A program made the translations under genes and the position numbers. 64,000 bases of DNA from Lelliottia sp. WAP21. Its GTDB lineage: Bacteria; Pseudomonadota; Gammaproteobacteria; Enterobacterales; Enterobacteriaceae. Every line of letters begins with the position of its first letter. The stretch's first letter is position 1. The notes beneath the pieces are model-generated. The model saw nothing but the letters and a program-made list of their open reading frames with translations, was not told the origin of the DNA and made no database searches. The stretch spans positions 124,001-188,000 of the forward strand of contig NZ_JAIWPG020000005.1 of NCBI RefSeq assembly GCF_020532665.2, written 5' to 3'. Shown here one piece after another: positions 43,524-55,729 of this stretch.

Positions 43524-45755
43524 TTAACCGCCGTGCAGACGACGCGCGTCAATCACATCAGGGACCTGGTTCAGTTTACCGAGCACGCGGCCCAGCACCT
43601 GCAGGTTATAGATTTCGATGGTCATATCGATGGTGGCGAGCTGTTCACGGGTGTCGCTGCGGCTGGCCACGCCAAGCACGTTGACCTTCTCGTTTGCCAG
43701 GATAGTGGTGATATCCCGTAACAGGCCGCTGCGGTCGTTAGCGGTGACGCGGACCACCAGCGAATAGCCCGCTGAGTAGCTTTCACCCCACACGGCATCG
43801 ACGATTCTTTCCGGCGCATGCGATTGCAGTTCAGCCAGCTGATCGCAATCGGCACGGTGGATAGAGATCCCGCGTCCCTGGGTGATAAAGCCCACAATGT
43901 CGTCCCCGGGAATAGGCTGGCAGCAGCGCGCGATGTGGTGCATCAAATTCCCCACGCCCTCAACCACGACACGCCCGTTATCTTTGCTGCGCTGTTGCGG
44001 TGCATAGGTTTTTTGCTGAAGCTGCTTCAGCGCGGCGGCATCCTGCTCTTCTGCACTTGGCTTATTGAACTGAGCCTGCAGGAAATTCACCATCTGGTTA
44101 ATGCGAATATCACCGCCGCCAATGGCCGCCAGGAGTTCATCAAGCTCGTTGAAGTTATAGCGCGGCAACAGCTGCTTTTCTGCTTCCTTCAGGCTAATGC
44201 CAATATGTTCCAGTTCGTCATCCAGAATCTGACGGCCCGCCAGAATATTTTTGTCACGATCCTGCTTACGGAACCAGGCGTGAATTTTCGAGCGTCCACG
44301 GCTTGTGGTGACATAGCCAAGGTTTGGGTTCAGCCAGTCGCGGCTCGGGTTCGGCTGTTTCTGGGTGATAATTTCAATTTGATCGCCCATCTGCAGCTGA
44401 TAGGTGAACGGCACGATGCGTCCGCCAATTTTCGCGCCGATGCAGCGGTGGCCCACATCGCTGTGGATATGGTAGGCAAAGTCGAGCGGTGTAGAACCGG
44501 CGGGCAGATCGACCACGTCCCCTTTTGGGGTAAAGACGTAGACACGGTCATCGAAGACCTGGCTACGTACTTCATCGAGCATCTCGCCGGAGTCCGCCAT
44601 CTCTTCCTGCCAGGCGATAAGTTTACGCAGCCAGGCAATGCGATCCTCGTGCCCCGTGCGCGTACCGGTGGAAGGGCCTTCTTTGTATTTCCAGTGCGCG
44701 GCCACGCCAAGCTCTGCATCTTCATGCATCTGCTTCGTACGGATCTGAATCTCGACCGTTTTGCCGCCAGGCCCCAGCACAACCGTGTGGATTGACTGGT
44801 AACCGTTCGGTTTCGGGTTGGCAACGTAGTCATCAAATTCATCCGGCAAATGGCGGAAGTGCGTATGCACTATCCCCAGCGCGGCATAACAGTCTTGTAA
44901 GCGTTCCGCCACGATACGTACCGCACGCACATCAAACAGCTCATCAAAAGCGAGGTGCTTTTTCTGCATTTTGCGCCAGATGCTGTAGATGTGTTTCGGG
45001 CGACCGTAGACTTCAGCCCGCACGTTCTCTTCTTTCATGGCTTTGCGCAGGCCACCGACGAACTCGTCGATGTAGTGTTCACGATCGATACGACGTTCAT
45101 GCAGCAGTTTGGCGATGCGCTTATATTCCGCCGGATGCAGATAGCGGAAGCAGTAATCTTCCAGTTCCCATTTGAGCTGACCGATGCCTAAGCGGTTTGC
45201 GAGGGGCGCGTAGATATTGGTGCACTCTTTTGCCGCCAGCACGCGTTCATCTTCCGGGGCATCTTTCACCTCACGCAGATGCGCCACGCGTTCGGCCAGT
45301 TTGATGACCACGCAGCGGAAATCATCCACCATGGCCAGCAGCATCCGGCGTACGTTATCAACCTGTTCAGAGGAGACAGAATCGGTTTGCGCCGCTTTAA
45401 GCTGGCGGATCGCCGCCATATCGCGTACGCCATGGATCAGCGCCACCACGGGCTGGCCCACGCTTTCGCGAAGGACATCTTCGGTGACGACATCCGCGTC
45501 GGCCAGGGGGAACAGCAGCGCGGCCTGAAGGGTTTCAAGATCCATGTTGAGCATGGAGAGGATTTCGACCATCTCAATGCCGCGCCATAACAACAGTTCG
45601 GCGTCGGCATGGCCCGTTGTGGTTCGCAGACAGTATGCCCAGGTTTCGGTTAAGCGCTCACTCGATTGCTGGCTCGAAATCCCCAGACTGTCAATCCATT
45701 TTTGCGGGTCAAACTCGCCCGCTTTATTAAGATGTGCACTGCGTACCGCAACCAT
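43524..45755 (-). CDS. relA: GTP pyrophosphokinase RelA, (p)ppGpp synthetase I
   Basis: A 743-residue stringent-response enzyme that binds stalled ribosomes with uncharged tRNA. An N-terminal degenerate hydrolase domain is followed by the synthetase domain (YGRPKHIYSIWRKM, FDELFDVRAVRIV, NPKPNGYQSIHTVV), then TGS (VYVFTPKGDVVDLPAGSTPLDFAYHIH), a helical/zinc-finger region with HHIARCCQPIPGD, and a C-terminal ACT domain. GGAGAGG precedes the ATG at 45755; the frame is open to 45866 but into rlmD. Confidence 0.98.
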   Translation of the reverse strand: MVAVRSAHLNKAGEFDPQKWIDSLGISSQQSSERLTETWAYCLRTTTGHADAELLLWRGIEMVEILSMLNMDLETLQAALLFPLADADVVTEDVLRESVGQPVVALIHGVRDMAAIRQLKAAQTDSVSSEQVDNVRRMLLAMVDDFRCVVIKLAERVAHLREVKDAPEDERVLAAKECTNIYAPLANRLGIGQLKWELEDYCFRYLHPAEYKRIAKLLHERRIDREHYIDEFVGGLRKAMKEENVRAEVYGRPKHIYSIWRKMQKKHLAFDELFDVRAVRIVAERLQDCYAALGIVHTHFRHLPDEFDDYVANPKPNGYQSIHTVVLGPGGKTVEIQIRTKQMHEDAELGVAAHWKYKEGPSTGTRTGHEDRIAWLRKLIAWQEEMADSGEMLDEVRSQVFDDRVYVFTPKGDVVDLPAGSTPLDFAYHIHSDVGHRCIGAKIGGRIVPFTYQLQMGDQIEIITQKQPNPSRDWLNPNLGYVTTSRGRSKIHAWFRKQDRDKNILAGRQILDDELEHIGISLKEAEKQLLPRYNFNELDELLAAIGGGDIRINQMVNFLQAQFNKPSAEEQDAAALKQLQQKTYAPQQRSKDNGRVVVEGVGNLMHHIARCCQPIPGDDIVGFITQGRGISIHRADCDQLAELQSHAPERIVDAVWGESYSAGYSLVVRVTANDRSGLLRDITTILANEKVNVLGVASRSDTREQLATIDMTIEIYNLQVLGRVLGKLNQVPDVIDARRLHGG

Positions 45756-45807
45756 CGTCCTCTCCTTTAGGGACCAGGGCCTGTCGAATTCGACAAGCCA
45801 AAACTCA

Positions 45808-47106
45808 TTAGATGTTCTCGAACAACACCATCGATTCCAGATGCCCAGTGTGCGGGAACATGTCAAGCATTGCCAGACGCTGAATCTGGTAACCTGCGTT
45901 CAATAATGCCTCACTGTCTCTGGCAAGCGTTGCCGGGTTACAGGAAACATAGACCACACGCGTAGGCGCAAGTTTAATTATATGCTGCATCACACCGGGT
46001 GCGCCTGCGCGCGCCGGGTCGAGCAGGATCTTATCGAAGCCCTGCTGTGCCCACGGCTGCAGGGTGACATCGTCTTCCAGATTTTCATGAAAGAATGTCA
46101 CATTGTGCAAACCGTTCTGCCGGGCGTTTTCCTGGCCTTTAGCCACCAGAGCCTCGACACCTTCCACACCCACGACGTGTGCCGCCCGCATCGCCAACGG
46201 CAGCGTAAAGTTCCCCATCCCACAAAAGAGATCGAGTACCCGGTCTTCAGGCTGGATATCCAGCCACGTCAGCGCTCGCGCGACCATCTGCTGGTTAACG
46301 CCATCGTTGACCTGGATAAAGTCCCGCGGGCTGAACGATAAGCGTAGACCGTCTGAGGAATACCAGGGAGCTTCACCCGTAATCTGGTGGAGTATCTCGC
46401 TTTGGGGAGCCAGGAACAGCGACAGATGATGTAAATGCGAAAAGCGTTCCAGTTTTTCGCCATCTTGTGCAGAAAGCGGTGAAGTATGGCGCAGCACCAT
46501 TACAGGACCGTTGTCCGCAAGCACCAGTTCGATGTGGCCAAGTGAGCGCACACTCTGCAAATCTGTCAGCAGATTGCGGATATCAGGCAGCAATGCTTCA
46601 AGTTGGGGCACCAAAACAGGGCATTGCCTGATATCGACAATCTCGTTTGAACCCGCCTGCCGGAATCCCATCTCCAGCCGCTGTTTTTTTGGCGAGTAAT
46701 TCAAGCTCAGCCGCGCACGGCGGCGATAGCCCCAGGACTCAGCGGCAATAATTTCGTCGACTTCACGCTTCATCAGCCGCGCCAGCGCGGTGCTTTTACT
46801 GCGCTGTTGTAGAGCAACGCTGGCATGTTGTTGCTGGCATCCTCCGCAGACGCCAAAATGCACGCAACGTGGCGCGACGCGTTCAGGGCTGTCCGTGAGA
46901 CGACGTTTAACCTGCCCACGGGCATACTGACGCTTCTCTTCTGTGAGCGTGACTTCTGCACGTTCTTGCGGTAATAATCCGGCAATAAATAACGCCTTAC
47001 CATTATGACGCGCGACACCCTGACCAAAGGGATCCAGGTCGGTGACATCAACAGTTATGATCTGACGCGTCGTCACGCGTCGCTTTGCAGAGTAGAATTG
47101 CGCCAT
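45808..47106 (-). CDS. rlmD: 23S rRNA (uracil(1939)-C5)-methyltransferase RlmD
   Basis: A 432-residue enzyme that methylates U1939 of 23S rRNA. An N-terminal TRAM domain, a 4Fe-4S cysteine motif ([10 protein letters not shown]), and a Rossmann methyltransferase domain ([16 protein letters not shown]) are visible. The catalytic cysteine lies in [13 protein letters not shown] start at [10 protein letters not shown] (47106); an ATG six codons upstream is less likely. It is divergent from barA. Confidence 0.97.
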   Translation of the reverse strand: MAQFYSAKRRVTTRQIITVDVTDLDPFGQGVARHNGKALFIAGLLPQERAEVTLTEEKRQYARGQVKRRLTDSPERVAPRCVHFGVCGGCQQQHASVALQQRSKSTALARLMKREVDEIIAAESWGYRRRARLSLNYSPKKQRLEMGFRQAGSNEIVDIRQCPVLVPQLEALLPDIRNLLTDLQSVRSLGHIELVLADNGPVMVLRHTSPLSAQDGEKLERFSHLHHLSLFLAPQSEILHQITGEAPWYSSDGLRLSFSPRDFIQVNDGVNQQMVARALTWLDIQPEDRVLDLFCGMGNFTLPLAMRAAHVVGVEGVEALVAKGQENARQNGLHNVTFFHENLEDDVTLQPWAQQGFDKILLDPARAGAPGVMQHIIKLAPTRVVYVSCNPATLARDSEALLNAGYQIQRLAMLDMFPHTGHLESMVLFENI

Positions 47107-47163
47107 TGCAGAGAACTTTCTCAAATAAACATAATGACTCTAATTGTCCCATAACGGAACGCC

Positions 47164-49923
47164 ATGACCAACTACAGCCTGCGTGCGCGCATGATGATTT
47201 TGATTCTCGCCCCCACCGTCCTGATCGGTCTGCTGTTGAGCATCTTCTTTGTTGTGCACCGCTACAACGACTTGCAGCAGCAGCTGGAAGATGCCGGCGC
47301 CAGCATTATCGAACCGCTGGCGGTCTCAAGCGAATACGGCATGAACCTACAAAATCGTGAGCCGCTTGGTCAGCTAATTAGCGTGCTGCACCGTCGTCAT
47401 TCGGATATTGTTCGCGCCATTTCGGTCTATGATTCGCATAACCGCCTGTTTGTGACCTCTAATTTTCATCTCGATCCCACTGAGCTTAAAATCCCGGATG
47501 GCACCTCGTTTCCTCGTCACCTGAACGTGATTCGACGCGGTGACATTATGATTTTGCGCACACCGATAGTGTCCGAAAGTTATTCACCGGATGAATCCCC
47601 CCTCTCTGATGCCAAGGCCAGTAATAATATTCTGGGATATGTGGCGCTGGAGCTGGATCTCAAATCGGTCCGCCTGCAGCAATACAAAGAGATCTTTATC
47701 TCCAGCGTCATGATGTTGTTTTGCATCGGTATCGCATTAATCTTCGGCTGGCGTCTGATGCGGGACGTCACTGGTCCCATCCGTAATATGGTGAATACCG
47801 TTGATCGCATTCGACGCGGACAACTGGATAGCCGCGTCGAGGGCTTTATGCTTGGCGAACTGGATATGCTGAAAAATGGTATCAACTCGATGGCTATGTC
47901 ACTGGCAGCCTACCACGAGGAGATGCAACATAACGTGGACCAGGCCACGTCCGATCTGCGTGAAACCCTTGAGCAGATGGAGATCCAGAACGTCGAGCTG
48001 GATCTGGCTAAAAAACGCGCGCAGGAAGCTGCACGTATTAAGTCAGAATTCCTCGCCAATATGTCTCATGAGCTGCGCACGCCGTTGAATGGCGTGATTG
48101 GCTTTACCCGTCTGACGCTAAAATCTGAACTGAACCCCACCCAGCGCGACCATCTGCATACCATTGAACGCTCGGCGAATAACCTGCTGGCGATCATCAA
48201 CGATGTGCTCGACTTCTCGAAGCTTGAAGCCGGAAAACTGCTGCTTGAAAGCATTCCTTTCCCGCTACGCAGCACTCTGGACGAAGTGGTCACCCTGCTG
48301 GCGCACTCCTCGCATGACAAAGGGCTGGAGCTGACGCTCAATATTAAAAACGATGTCCCGGACAATGTGATCGGCGATCCGCTGCGTCTGCAACAGGTGA
48401 TCACCAATCTGGTCGGCAATGCGATCAAATTTACCGAAAGCGGGAACATTGATGTGCTGGTCGAGAAACGCGCGATCAGTAATAACAAAGTGCAGATTGA
48501 AGTTCAGATCCGCGATACCGGCATTGGCATCCCGGAGCGCGATCAGTCGCGTCTGTTCCAGGCGTTTCGACAGGCAGATGCCAGCATCTCCCGACGCCAC
48601 GGCGGTACCGGGCTGGGGCTTGTGATCACACAAAAACTGGTGAAAGAGATGGGCGGCGATATCTCCTTCCACAGTCAGCCTAACCGTGGCTCGACCTTCT
48701 GGTTCCACATTAATCTTGATCTCAATCCGAACGTGATCACCGATGGCCCGATGACGGACTGCCTGCGCGGTAAACGCCTGGCCTATGTCGAGCCCAATGC
48801 GGCTGCGGCGCAGAGCACGCTGGACGTATTAAGCACCACACCACTGGAGGTGATTTACAGCGCAACGTTCTCCGCCCTGCCGCGCGACCATTACGATATT
48901 CTGCTGATGGGGATTCCCGTGACCTTCAGCGGTGAGCTGACGATGCAGCAAGAGCGCCTGGCCACCGCCGCGTCGATGACGGATCACCTGCTTCTGGCGC
49001 TGCCCTGCCACGCACAGCTCAATGCCGAAGAGCTGAAAAACGACGGTGCCGCTGCCTGCCTGTTAAAACCGCTCACGTCAACGCGTCTGCTGCCCGCCCT
49101 GACCGAGTATTGCCGTCTGAACCATTACGCGCTGCCGGTGGTTTCTGACGATCATAAATTGCCCATGAGCGTGATGGCGGTGGATGATAATCCGGCCAAC
49201 CTGAAATTGATCGGCGTGCTACTGGAGGATCAGGTCCATCATGTTGAGCTGTGCACCAGCGGTGCACAGGCGGTTGAACAAGCCAAACAGATGCAGTTTG
49301 ATCTGATTCTGATGGATATTCAGATGCCCGATATGGATGGGATCCGCGCCTGCGAGCTGATCCGTCAGCTTCCTCATCAACAACAGACACCGGTGATAGC
49401 CGTTACCGCGCATGCTATGGCGGGGCAAAAAGAGAAACTTTTGAGCGCCGGAATGAATGACTACCTGGCCAAACCCATCGATGAAGAAAAGCTGCACAAC
49501 CTGCTTTTACGTTATAAGCCTGGTATTACCGTGGCGCCTCGCCAGGTTCAGAGTGAACCGGTGGAGATTGCCGTCAATCAGAACGTCACTTTCGACTGGC
49601 AACTGGCTCTGCGTCAGGCGGCGGGCAAACCCGATCTGGCGCGAGAAATGCTGCAAATGCTGGTCGCGTTCCTGCCGGAAGTGCGAAATAAGGTTGAGGA
49701 GCAGCTGGTGGGGGAAAACCCGGATGATTTGCTCGAATCCATTCACAAACTGCATGGCAGCTGCGGCTACAGCGGTGTACCGCGTCTGAAAAATCTGTGT
49801 CAGCTGCTGGAACAGCAATTGCGTTCCGGCACCCCTGAATCTGAGCTGGAACCGGAGTTCCTGGAGCTGCTGGATGAAATGGATAACGTCACGCGGGAAG
49901 CCAGAAAGCTGTTTGGAAACTGA
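47164..49923 (+). CDS. barA: Hybrid sensor histidine kinase BarA
   Basis: A 919-residue tripartite inner-membrane kinase (E. coli 918). Two membrane helices flank a periplasmic region (about 10-30 and 175-195), followed by a HAMP domain. The phospho-accepting His302 is in [12 protein letters not shown], with the ATPase boxes DTGIGIP and GGTGLGL. The receiver aspartate is D718 ([11 protein letters not shown]) and the HPt histidine is H861 ([12 protein letters not shown]). BarA phosphorylates UvrY, which activates csrB and csrC; csrB is in this window at 57365. Confidence 0.98.
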   Translation: MTNYSLRARMMILILAPTVLIGLLLSIFFVVHRYNDLQQQLEDAGASIIEPLAVSSEYGMNLQNREPLGQLISVLHRRHSDIVRAISVYDSHNRLFVTSNFHLDPTELKIPDGTSFPRHLNVIRRGDIMILRTPIVSESYSPDESPLSDAKASNNILGYVALELDLKSVRLQQYKEIFISSVMMLFCIGIALIFGWRLMRDVTGPIRNMVNTVDRIRRGQLDSRVEGFMLGELDMLKNGINSMAMSLAAYHEEMQHNVDQATSDLRETLEQMEIQNVELDLAKKRAQEAARIKSEFLANMSHELRTPLNGVIGFTRLTLKSELNPTQRDHLHTIERSANNLLAIINDVLDFSKLEAGKLLLESIPFPLRSTLDEVVTLLAHSSHDKGLELTLNIKNDVPDNVIGDPLRLQQVITNLVGNAIKFTESGNIDVLVEKRAISNNKVQIEVQIRDTGIGIPERDQSRLFQAFRQADASISRRHGGTGLGLVITQKLVKEMGGDISFHSQPNRGSTFWFHINLDLNPNVITDGPMTDCLRGKRLAYVEPNAAAAQSTLDVLSTTPLEVIYSATFSALPRDHYDILLMGIPVTFSGELTMQQERLATAASMTDHLLLALPCHAQLNAEELKNDGAAACLLKPLTSTRLLPALTEYCRLNHYALPVVSDDHKLPMSVMAVDDNPANLKLIGVLLEDQVHHVELCTSGAQAVEQAKQMQFDLILMDIQMPDMDGIRACELIRQLPHQQQTPVIAVTAHAMAGQKEKLLSAGMNDYLAKPIDEEKLHNLLLRYKPGITVAPRQVQSEPVEIAVNQNVTFDWQLALRQAAGKPDLAREMLQMLVAFLPEVRNKVEEQLVGENPDDLLESIHKLHGSCGYSGVPRLKNLCQLLEQQLRSGTPESELEPEFLELLDEMDNVTREARKLFGN

Positions 49924-49930
49924 CTCACAG

Positions 49931-49990
49931 GCCCGGTGACGCGCTGAACCGGGAGAGCACAGCAAATTGGCCGGGCAAGGCAACCCGGCC
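49931..49990. repeat. REP-like pair after barA
   Basis: gcccggtgacgc...aaccggg (49931-49953) and ggccgggcaaggcaacccggcc (49969-49990), the second followed by TTTTA. Convergent gene ends flank it, and the second unit can act as the barA terminator. Confidence 0.72.
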
Positions 49991-49997
49991 TTTTACG

Positions 49998-51137
49998 CTA
50001 GAGACCTTGCCCCACTTTTAGCAAGGCGGCGATATTCCTCGCGGCCATGTGCACATTGTCCCGGGCATTCGCCAGGGCATCGTCCAGTGAGCAGACGGTA
50101 TAGATCACGCTAAATACGGCGTCGATTCCATGTTCGTGCACCACCCCGACATCTGCCGTCAGGCTGCCCGCGATTCCGATAACCGGTTTGTTAAAGCGTT
50201 TCGCCACTTTCGCAACGCCTACGGGCACTTTTCCATGAATGGTCTGGCTGTCGATGCGCCCTTCACCGGTGATAACGAGGTCTGCATCGGCAACCTGGTC
50301 AGCCAGATGCAGGGCGTCGGTAACAATCTCAATGCCCTGGCGCAGCTCTGCACCGCAAAAAGCGTATAGCGCCGCCCCCATACCGCCCGCAGCACCGCCA
50401 CCAGCCAGATCTAATACATTGATATCCAGATCCCGGGCAATGATCGTGGCGTAATGCGCGAGCCCACGGTCAAGGGTAACAATCATCTCTGGCGTCGCCC
50501 CTTTCTGCGGGCCAAACACCGCCGATGCGCCCTCTTCCCCGGTGAGCGTATTCGTAACATCACACGCCACTTCAATTCGGCAGTCGGCCAGCCGTTTATC
50601 CAGACCAGAACAGTCGATACGCGCGAGCGTCTCCAGTGCACCACCGCCCTGCCCGACAGGACGATCGTCCGCATCCAGTAACCGTGCCCCGAGCGCCTGC
50701 ACCATACCGGCACCGCCGTCGTTGGTGGCACTGCCGCCAATGCCAATAATAATGTGCTTCACGCCCGCATCCAGAGCATGGCGGATCAGCTCTCCCGTGC
50801 CCCAGGAGGTGGTTTTTAACGGATTACGTTGCGCAGGGGCAACCAGCTCGAGACCGCTTGCTGCCGCCATTTCAATAAATGCGCTCTGCTCGTCACCGGA
50901 GACGCCATAGAACCCATCCACACGCTCACCCAGCGGGCCGCTGACGGGAACACGGACAATCCGCCCGTGGGTTGCCGCGACCATGGCTTCCACTGTTCCT
51001 TCTCCGCCATCGGCGACGGGCAGTTTGACATAGACTGCCGAGGGGAAGATCTCGCGAAAACCCTGTTCGATCGCTGTCGCAACCTCAAGAGCACTCAAAC
51101 TTTCCTTATACGAGTCCGGTGCGATAACAATTTTCAT
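49998..51137 (-). CDS. garK: Glycerate 2-kinase GarK
   Basis: A 379-residue kinase of the GarK/GlxK family that makes 2-phosphoglycerate from glycerate, the last step of glucarate/galactarate breakdown. Motifs include [43 protein letters not shown] and [11 protein letters not shown]. It follows gudD after 77 bases on the same strand. In E. coli K-12 garK is in the garPLRK operon instead, so its place here is a difference. garL and garR are not in this window. Confidence 0.93.
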   Translation of the reverse strand: MKIVIAPDSYKESLSALEVATAIEQGFREIFPSAVYVKLPVADGGEGTVEAMVAATHGRIVRVPVSGPLGERVDGFYGVSGDEQSAFIEMAAASGLELVAPAQRNPLKTTSWGTGELIRHALDAGVKHIIIGIGGSATNDGGAGMVQALGARLLDADDRPVGQGGGALETLARIDCSGLDKRLADCRIEVACDVTNTLTGEEGASAVFGPQKGATPEMIVTLDRGLAHYATIIARDLDINVLDLAGGGAAGGMGAALYAFCGAELRQGIEIVTDALHLADQVADADLVITGEGRIDSQTIHGKVPVGVAKVAKRFNKPVIGIAGSLTADVGVVHEHGIDAVFSVIYTVCSLDDALANARDNVHMAARNIAALLKVGQGL

Positions 51138-51214
51138 AAGCCATCCTTACGCATAGTAATCACGTTAAGCATACACCACGCAAATGACCGCTGGTGGGAG
51201 CGGTCCCAGTACAA

Positions 51215-52555
51215 TTATCGTACCATGCAAGGACGCTTATTGTCGAATGTCCAGTCGGGGATCAGATACTGCATGGCCATCGCATCATCCCGAGCGCCCA
51301 GTCCATGCTTTTGATACAACTCGTGCGCCTTCATCAGCAGATCCCAATCCAGTTCAACGCCCAACCCAGGCGTGGTGGGCACCTGAACCATACCGCCTTT
51401 AATCTCGAACGGTTGTTTCGTCAGACGCTGGTTACCTTCCTGCCAGATCCAGTGGGTGTCGATGGCGGTAATCTTGCCCGGTGCTGCCGCCGCTACGTGG
51501 GTGAACATCGCCAGTGAAATATCAAAGTGGTTATTTGAATGCGAGCCCCAGGTCAGGCCAAATTCATGGCACATTTGCGCCACGCGTACGGAGCCTTGCA
51601 GGGTCCAGAAATGCGGGTCCGCCAGCGGAATATCGACCGATTGCAAAGAAATCGTATGCCCCATCTGTCGCCAGTCGGTCGCAATCATGTTTGTCGCCGT
51701 CGGCAAGCCGGTGGCACGACGGAATTCAGCCATGATCTCGCGCCCCGAAAAGCCCTGCTCGGCACCGCAGGGATCTTCCGCATAGGCCAGCACACCTTTT
51801 AACCGTTTACCCAGTCTGATGGCCTCGTCGAGCGACCATGCACCGTTCGGGTCCAGCGTCACACGTGCCTGTGGGAAACGCGTTGCCAGCGCCTCGATCG
51901 CCTCGGCCTCTTCTTCACCCGCGAGCACGCCGCCTTTGAGTTTGAAATCGTTAAAGCCGTATTTTTCATAGGCGGCTTCCGCCAGACGAACGACCGCATC
52001 CGGCGTCATCGCCTCCTCGTGGCGCAGGCGATACCAGTCGGCTGCTTCATCCGGCTGGCTTTGATACGCCAGCGGGGTCAGTTTGCGATCGCCGATGAAA
52101 AAGAGATAACCCAGCATTTCCACTTCATTTCGCTGTTGGCCATCACCCAACAGCGAAGCGACGTTCACGCCCAGATGCTGCCCCAGCAGATCGAGCATGG
52201 CCGCTTCGATGCCCGTCACCACGTGGATCGTCGTGCGCAGATCAAACGTTTGCAGACCTCGCCCACCAGCATCGCGATCGGCGAAGGTACTGCGCACCGT
52301 ATTTAATACGTTTTTGTATTCACCCAGCGTTTTGCCCACAACAAGAGGAATGGCCTCTTCCAGCGTTTTCCGGATCTTCTCACCGCCCGGGATTTCACCC
52401 ACGCCGGTCTGCCCGGCGTTATCTTTGATAATCACAATATTACGGGTAAAAAACGGGGCATGTGCGCCACTCAGGTTCATCAACATACTGTCATGGCCCG
52501 CGACCGGGACAATCTGCATAGAGGTGACAACCGGGGTAGAAATAGTGTTCATCAT
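51215..52555 (-). CDS. gudD: Glucarate dehydratase GudD
   Basis: A 446-residue enolase-superfamily enzyme, same length as in E. coli, that dehydrates D-glucarate to 5-keto-4-deoxyglucarate. The base-bearing KxK motif ([14 protein letters not shown]), metal-binding [11 protein letters not shown] and [13 protein letters not shown], and the catalytic histidine in [12 protein letters not shown] are visible. Followed by garK, preceded by gudX after 13 bases. Confidence 0.97.
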   Translation of the reverse strand: MMNTISTPVVTSMQIVPVAGHDSMLMNLSGAHAPFFTRNIVIIKDNAGQTGVGEIPGGEKIRKTLEEAIPLVVGKTLGEYKNVLNTVRSTFADRDAGGRGLQTFDLRTTIHVVTGIEAAMLDLLGQHLGVNVASLLGDGQQRNEVEMLGYLFFIGDRKLTPLAYQSQPDEAADWYRLRHEEAMTPDAVVRLAEAAYEKYGFNDFKLKGGVLAGEEEAEAIEALATRFPQARVTLDPNGAWSLDEAIRLGKRLKGVLAYAEDPCGAEQGFSGREIMAEFRRATGLPTATNMIATDWRQMGHTISLQSVDIPLADPHFWTLQGSVRVAQMCHEFGLTWGSHSNNHFDISLAMFTHVAAAAPGKITAIDTHWIWQEGNQRLTKQPFEIKGGMVQVPTTPGLGVELDWDLLMKAHELYQKHGLGARDDAMAMQYLIPDWTFDNKRPCMVR

Positions 52556-52568
52556 TCAATCCTTTTCT

Positions 52569-53909
52569 TTAGTGACGACCAAACGCCGGGCGTTTGCGGT
52601 CAAATGTCCAGCCAGGTACAAGGTATTGCATCGGGCCTGCGTCATTACGTGCGCCGCCGGGGAGTTTCTTGTACAGCTCGTGCGCCTTATGGATCTGATC
52701 CCAGTCCAGCTCGACACCCAGCCCGGGTGCATCCGGCACGGCAATCTTGCCATTTCTAATCTCAAGCGGATTTTTGGTCAGGCGCGCATCGCCCTCCTGC
52801 CAGATCCAGTGCGTATCTATCGCGGTTGGCGTGCCTGGCGCCGCGGCCCCGACATGGGTAAACATGGCGAGGGAAATATCGAAGTGATTATTTGAGTGGC
52901 AGCCCCACGTCAAACCCCAGTCGTCGCACAGTTGCGCCACGCGAACCGCGCCAGAAAGGGTCCAGAAATGCGGATCGGCCAGCGGAATATCGACTGCGTT
53001 GAGCATTACCGCATGGCCCATTTCACGCCAGTTAGTCGCAATCATATTGGTCGCGACGGGCAGACCTGTCGCCCGACGAAACTCCGCCATCACTTCGCGT
53101 CCGGAGAAACCCTGCTCTGCCCCACAAGGATCTTCCGCATAGGTCAGGACATCGTTAAGGCCTTTGCACAGGGCGATAGCCTCATCGAGATGCCACGCGC
53201 CGTTAGGGTCGACGGTGATTCGGGCGTCCGGGAAGCGTTTTTTCAATGCCCGCGCGCTCTCAATCTCCTGCTCGCCCGGCAGCACGCCGCCTTTCAGCTT
53301 GAAATCTTTAAACCCGTAGCGATCCTGGGCTGCTTCTGCCAGACGGACCACCGCCTCGTGGCTCAGGGCTTCCTGATGACGCAGATGATACCAGTCGTGG
53401 TTGCCCGGGGTGTTCTCCCGATACGGCAGGTCCGTCTTGCGGCGATCGCCAAGGTAAAACAGATAGCCCAGTACGGTCACGGCATCGCGTTGCTTACCCG
53501 GTCTCAGCAGTTCACAAACCGGTACATTTAGCGCCTTACCCAGCAAATCAAGCAGTGCGGCCTCCAGTGCCGCCACCGCATTTACCCGCAGTTCGAAGGT
53601 CCAGGCCCCTTGACCAAAGGTGTCAAAATCAGCCGCCTGATTGCCTTTGTGCACGCGCTGCACCACGCTGTTCAGACGGGCAATTTCCTGGCCGACGACC
53701 CCAGGAATGGCGTCTTTCAGCGTCTGAAGAATGACGTCGCCGCCGGGCGCTTCCCCGACGCCGGTATTGCCGGCACTGTCGGTGAGCACCACGATATTTC
53801 GGGTAAAACAGGCGTTATGGGCGCCGCCTATGTTCAGCAACATGCTGTCATAACCCGCAACGGGAATGACCTGCATATCGGTAATTGTCGGACTCGATTG
53901 ACTCGTCAT
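52569..53909 (-). CDS. gudX: Glucarate dehydratase-related protein GudX
   Basis: A 446-residue paralogue of GudD. The same motifs are intact: [38 protein letters not shown] and [12 protein letters not shown]. In E. coli GudX has weak dehydratase activity and unclear need. Its start overlaps the gudP stop (ATGATGA); I choose the second ATG at 53909, and the first at 53912 is possible. Confidence 0.94.
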   Translation of the reverse strand: MTSQSSPTITDMQVIPVAGYDSMLLNIGGAHNACFTRNIVVLTDSAGNTGVGEAPGGDVILQTLKDAIPGVVGQEIARLNSVVQRVHKGNQAADFDTFGQGAWTFELRVNAVAALEAALLDLLGKALNVPVCELLRPGKQRDAVTVLGYLFYLGDRRKTDLPYRENTPGNHDWYHLRHQEALSHEAVVRLAEAAQDRYGFKDFKLKGGVLPGEQEIESARALKKRFPDARITVDPNGAWHLDEAIALCKGLNDVLTYAEDPCGAEQGFSGREVMAEFRRATGLPVATNMIATNWREMGHAVMLNAVDIPLADPHFWTLSGAVRVAQLCDDWGLTWGCHSNNHFDISLAMFTHVGAAAPGTPTAIDTHWIWQEGDARLTKNPLEIRNGKIAVPDAPGLGVELDWDQIHKAHELYKKLPGGARNDAGPMQYLVPGWTFDRKRPAFGRH

Positions 53910-55264
53910 CATCCACGCTCCACGACAGGTTTGAGTTCGATACGCTTGATATCCCCCACCAGCACCAGATAGCTCAGGACCGCCACCAGTGCATGAATCC
54001 CGACATAGATGAGCGCGCCGTTAAAGGAGCCCGTTGTCCCGACGATATAACCAATGGCGATCGGGGTGACGATACCGGAGATATTACCGAACATATTAAA
54101 CAGACCGCCGCTTAAGCCGCTGATCTCCTTCGGTGCGGTATCTGCCATCACCGCCCAGCCCAGCGCACCGATACCCTTACCGAAGAACGCCATTGCCATA
54201 AAGCCGATAATCATCCACTCGGCACTGACATAGTTGCAGAACACCATGGTCATGGAGAGCAGCATTCCCAGCACGATAGGCGTCTTGCGGGCGATATTCA
54301 GCGATCCGGTGCGACGCATTAACCAGTCGGAAATGACCCCGCCGAGCACCCCACCGATAAAACCACAGATCGCCGGAACCGAGGCGACGAAGCCGGCTTT
54401 TAGTATCGACATGCCGCGCGCCTGCACCAGATAAACCGGGAACCAGGTGATGAAGAAATAGGTTAAGGCGTTAATGCAATATTGCCCCAGATAGATACCG
54501 ATCATCATCCGCGAGCCGACGAGCTGTTTGATCTGCTGCCATTTTTGGCTGAACGGAACTTTCTCTTTTTTGGCTGCCTGATCCATGTTGATCAGCGCCC
54601 CGCCCTCGGCGATGTACTCCAGCTCTTTCTTATTCACACCGGGATGCTGGTTAGGCTCGTGGATCACTTTCAGCCAGACGAAGCTAATGATGATCCCAAG
54701 GCCGCCCATAAAGAAGAAGACGTGCGACCAGCCCACTTCATGCGTCAGCCAGCCCATAATGGGCGCGAAAATGACCGTCGCGAAGTATTGTGCCGAGTTG
54801 AAAATGGCGACGGCGGTTCCCCGCTCCTGCGCCGGGAACCAGGCTGCGACGATGCGGCTGTTTCCGGGGAAAGAAGGGGCTTCTGCCAGGCCCACCAGGA
54901 AGCGCAGCGTGAAGAGCGCAACGATGATGCCAAAGCCATTAAAGACATCGACAAACCCCTGCAACAGCGTGAACAGGGACCAGATAAAGATTGACCAGAA
55001 ATAGACGCGCTTAGAGCCGAAACGGTCAAGGAGCCAGCCGCCCGGAATTTGGCCGATGACATAGGCCCATGAGAAAGCAGAAAAAACATAGCCCATACCG
55101 ACCGCATCCAGGCCGATATCTTTAGCCATTTCCGATCCGGCAATTGACAGCGTGGCGCGGTCACCATAGTTGAACGACGTGACGATAAACAGCATCACCA
55201 CTATCCAGTAGCGGGCGTTGGTGCGCTTCTCAGCGCTGCTCGCCGCGTGGCTTAATGTACTCAT
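53909..55264 (-). CDS. gudP: D-glucarate/galactarate MFS permease GudP
   Basis: A 451-residue anion:cation symporter of the MFS with about 12 helices. Family features: [34 protein letters not shown] (motif A) and [24 protein letters not shown]. It imports the substrate for GudD. AGGAG lies eight bases before the start [10 protein letters not shown]. First gene of gudPXD-garK, which in E. coli is under the CdaR activator. Confidence 0.96.
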   Translation of the reverse strand: MSTLSHAASSAEKRTNARYWIVVMLFIVTSFNYGDRATLSIAGSEMAKDIGLDAVGMGYVFSAFSWAYVIGQIPGGWLLDRFGSKRVYFWSIFIWSLFTLLQGFVDVFNGFGIIVALFTLRFLVGLAEAPSFPGNSRIVAAWFPAQERGTAVAIFNSAQYFATVIFAPIMGWLTHEVGWSHVFFFMGGLGIIISFVWLKVIHEPNQHPGVNKKELEYIAEGGALINMDQAAKKEKVPFSQKWQQIKQLVGSRMMIGIYLGQYCINALTYFFITWFPVYLVQARGMSILKAGFVASVPAICGFIGGVLGGVISDWLMRRTGSLNIARKTPIVLGMLLSMTMVFCNYVSAEWMIIGFMAMAFFGKGIGALGWAVMADTAPKEISGLSGGLFNMFGNISGIVTPIAIGYIVGTTGSFNGALIYVGIHALVAVLSYLVLVGDIKRIELKPVVERG

Positions 55265-55729
55265 TGTTGTACTCCTGAATCATCGCTTTTAGCCTGGTTC
55301 ATTCTGTACGGCACAACCTGTAGGGTAATCAGAATGAGAGATGAGTGTTGGGCAGTTTTAGTACGGCTTAATGCCGTTTTAGAGTCATGCTCTGCCTTTT
55401 CGGTCACTGACGGGAAAAGTATATGAAGGAGTGCCTCTGTCCCTCACCGTGCAAAAACACAACATTGAAGGGCATGAGAGAGGTTGTTTATGGCATAAGC
55501 CTAAGGGAGTGGAAGATGCTTCACGAAAATGGGGAAAAATGTGAGTGCGGTCAGAAGGCGGCGAGGCGTTAACTGCGTTGCCGCAGAGAACTGGCTCTCT
55601 TACCGCTACGTGATCTGCCGGGTGTCGACGCTATGCGTCTTACCCGGTCAACAAGGGCAGGCCCTTTCACCCAGGCCGTGCTCAAAAAGAAGGGGGAGCG
55701 TTCCGTACCTGAGAGAAAAGTGGGCGTCC
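55265..55729. promoter_or_regulatory. Upstream region of gudP, with a palindrome and a REP unit
   Basis: A 465-base stretch without a credible gene. It must hold the gudP promoter. A palindrome ACGGC-TTAAT-GCCGT (55363-55377), flanked on both sides by TTTTAG, is a candidate operator; CdaR is the known E. coli regulator but I do not recall its site well enough to match it. A REP-like hairpin GCCGGGTGTCGACGC...TTACCCGGTC occupies 55617-55649. A 251-codon frame from 55529 reads across yqcA in the wrong strand and is not a gene. Confidence 0.5.

Noticed and set aside
43818-44795. 325-codon frame opposite relA
   Set aside because: Antisense to conserved RelA domains with no ribosome site or family resemblance.
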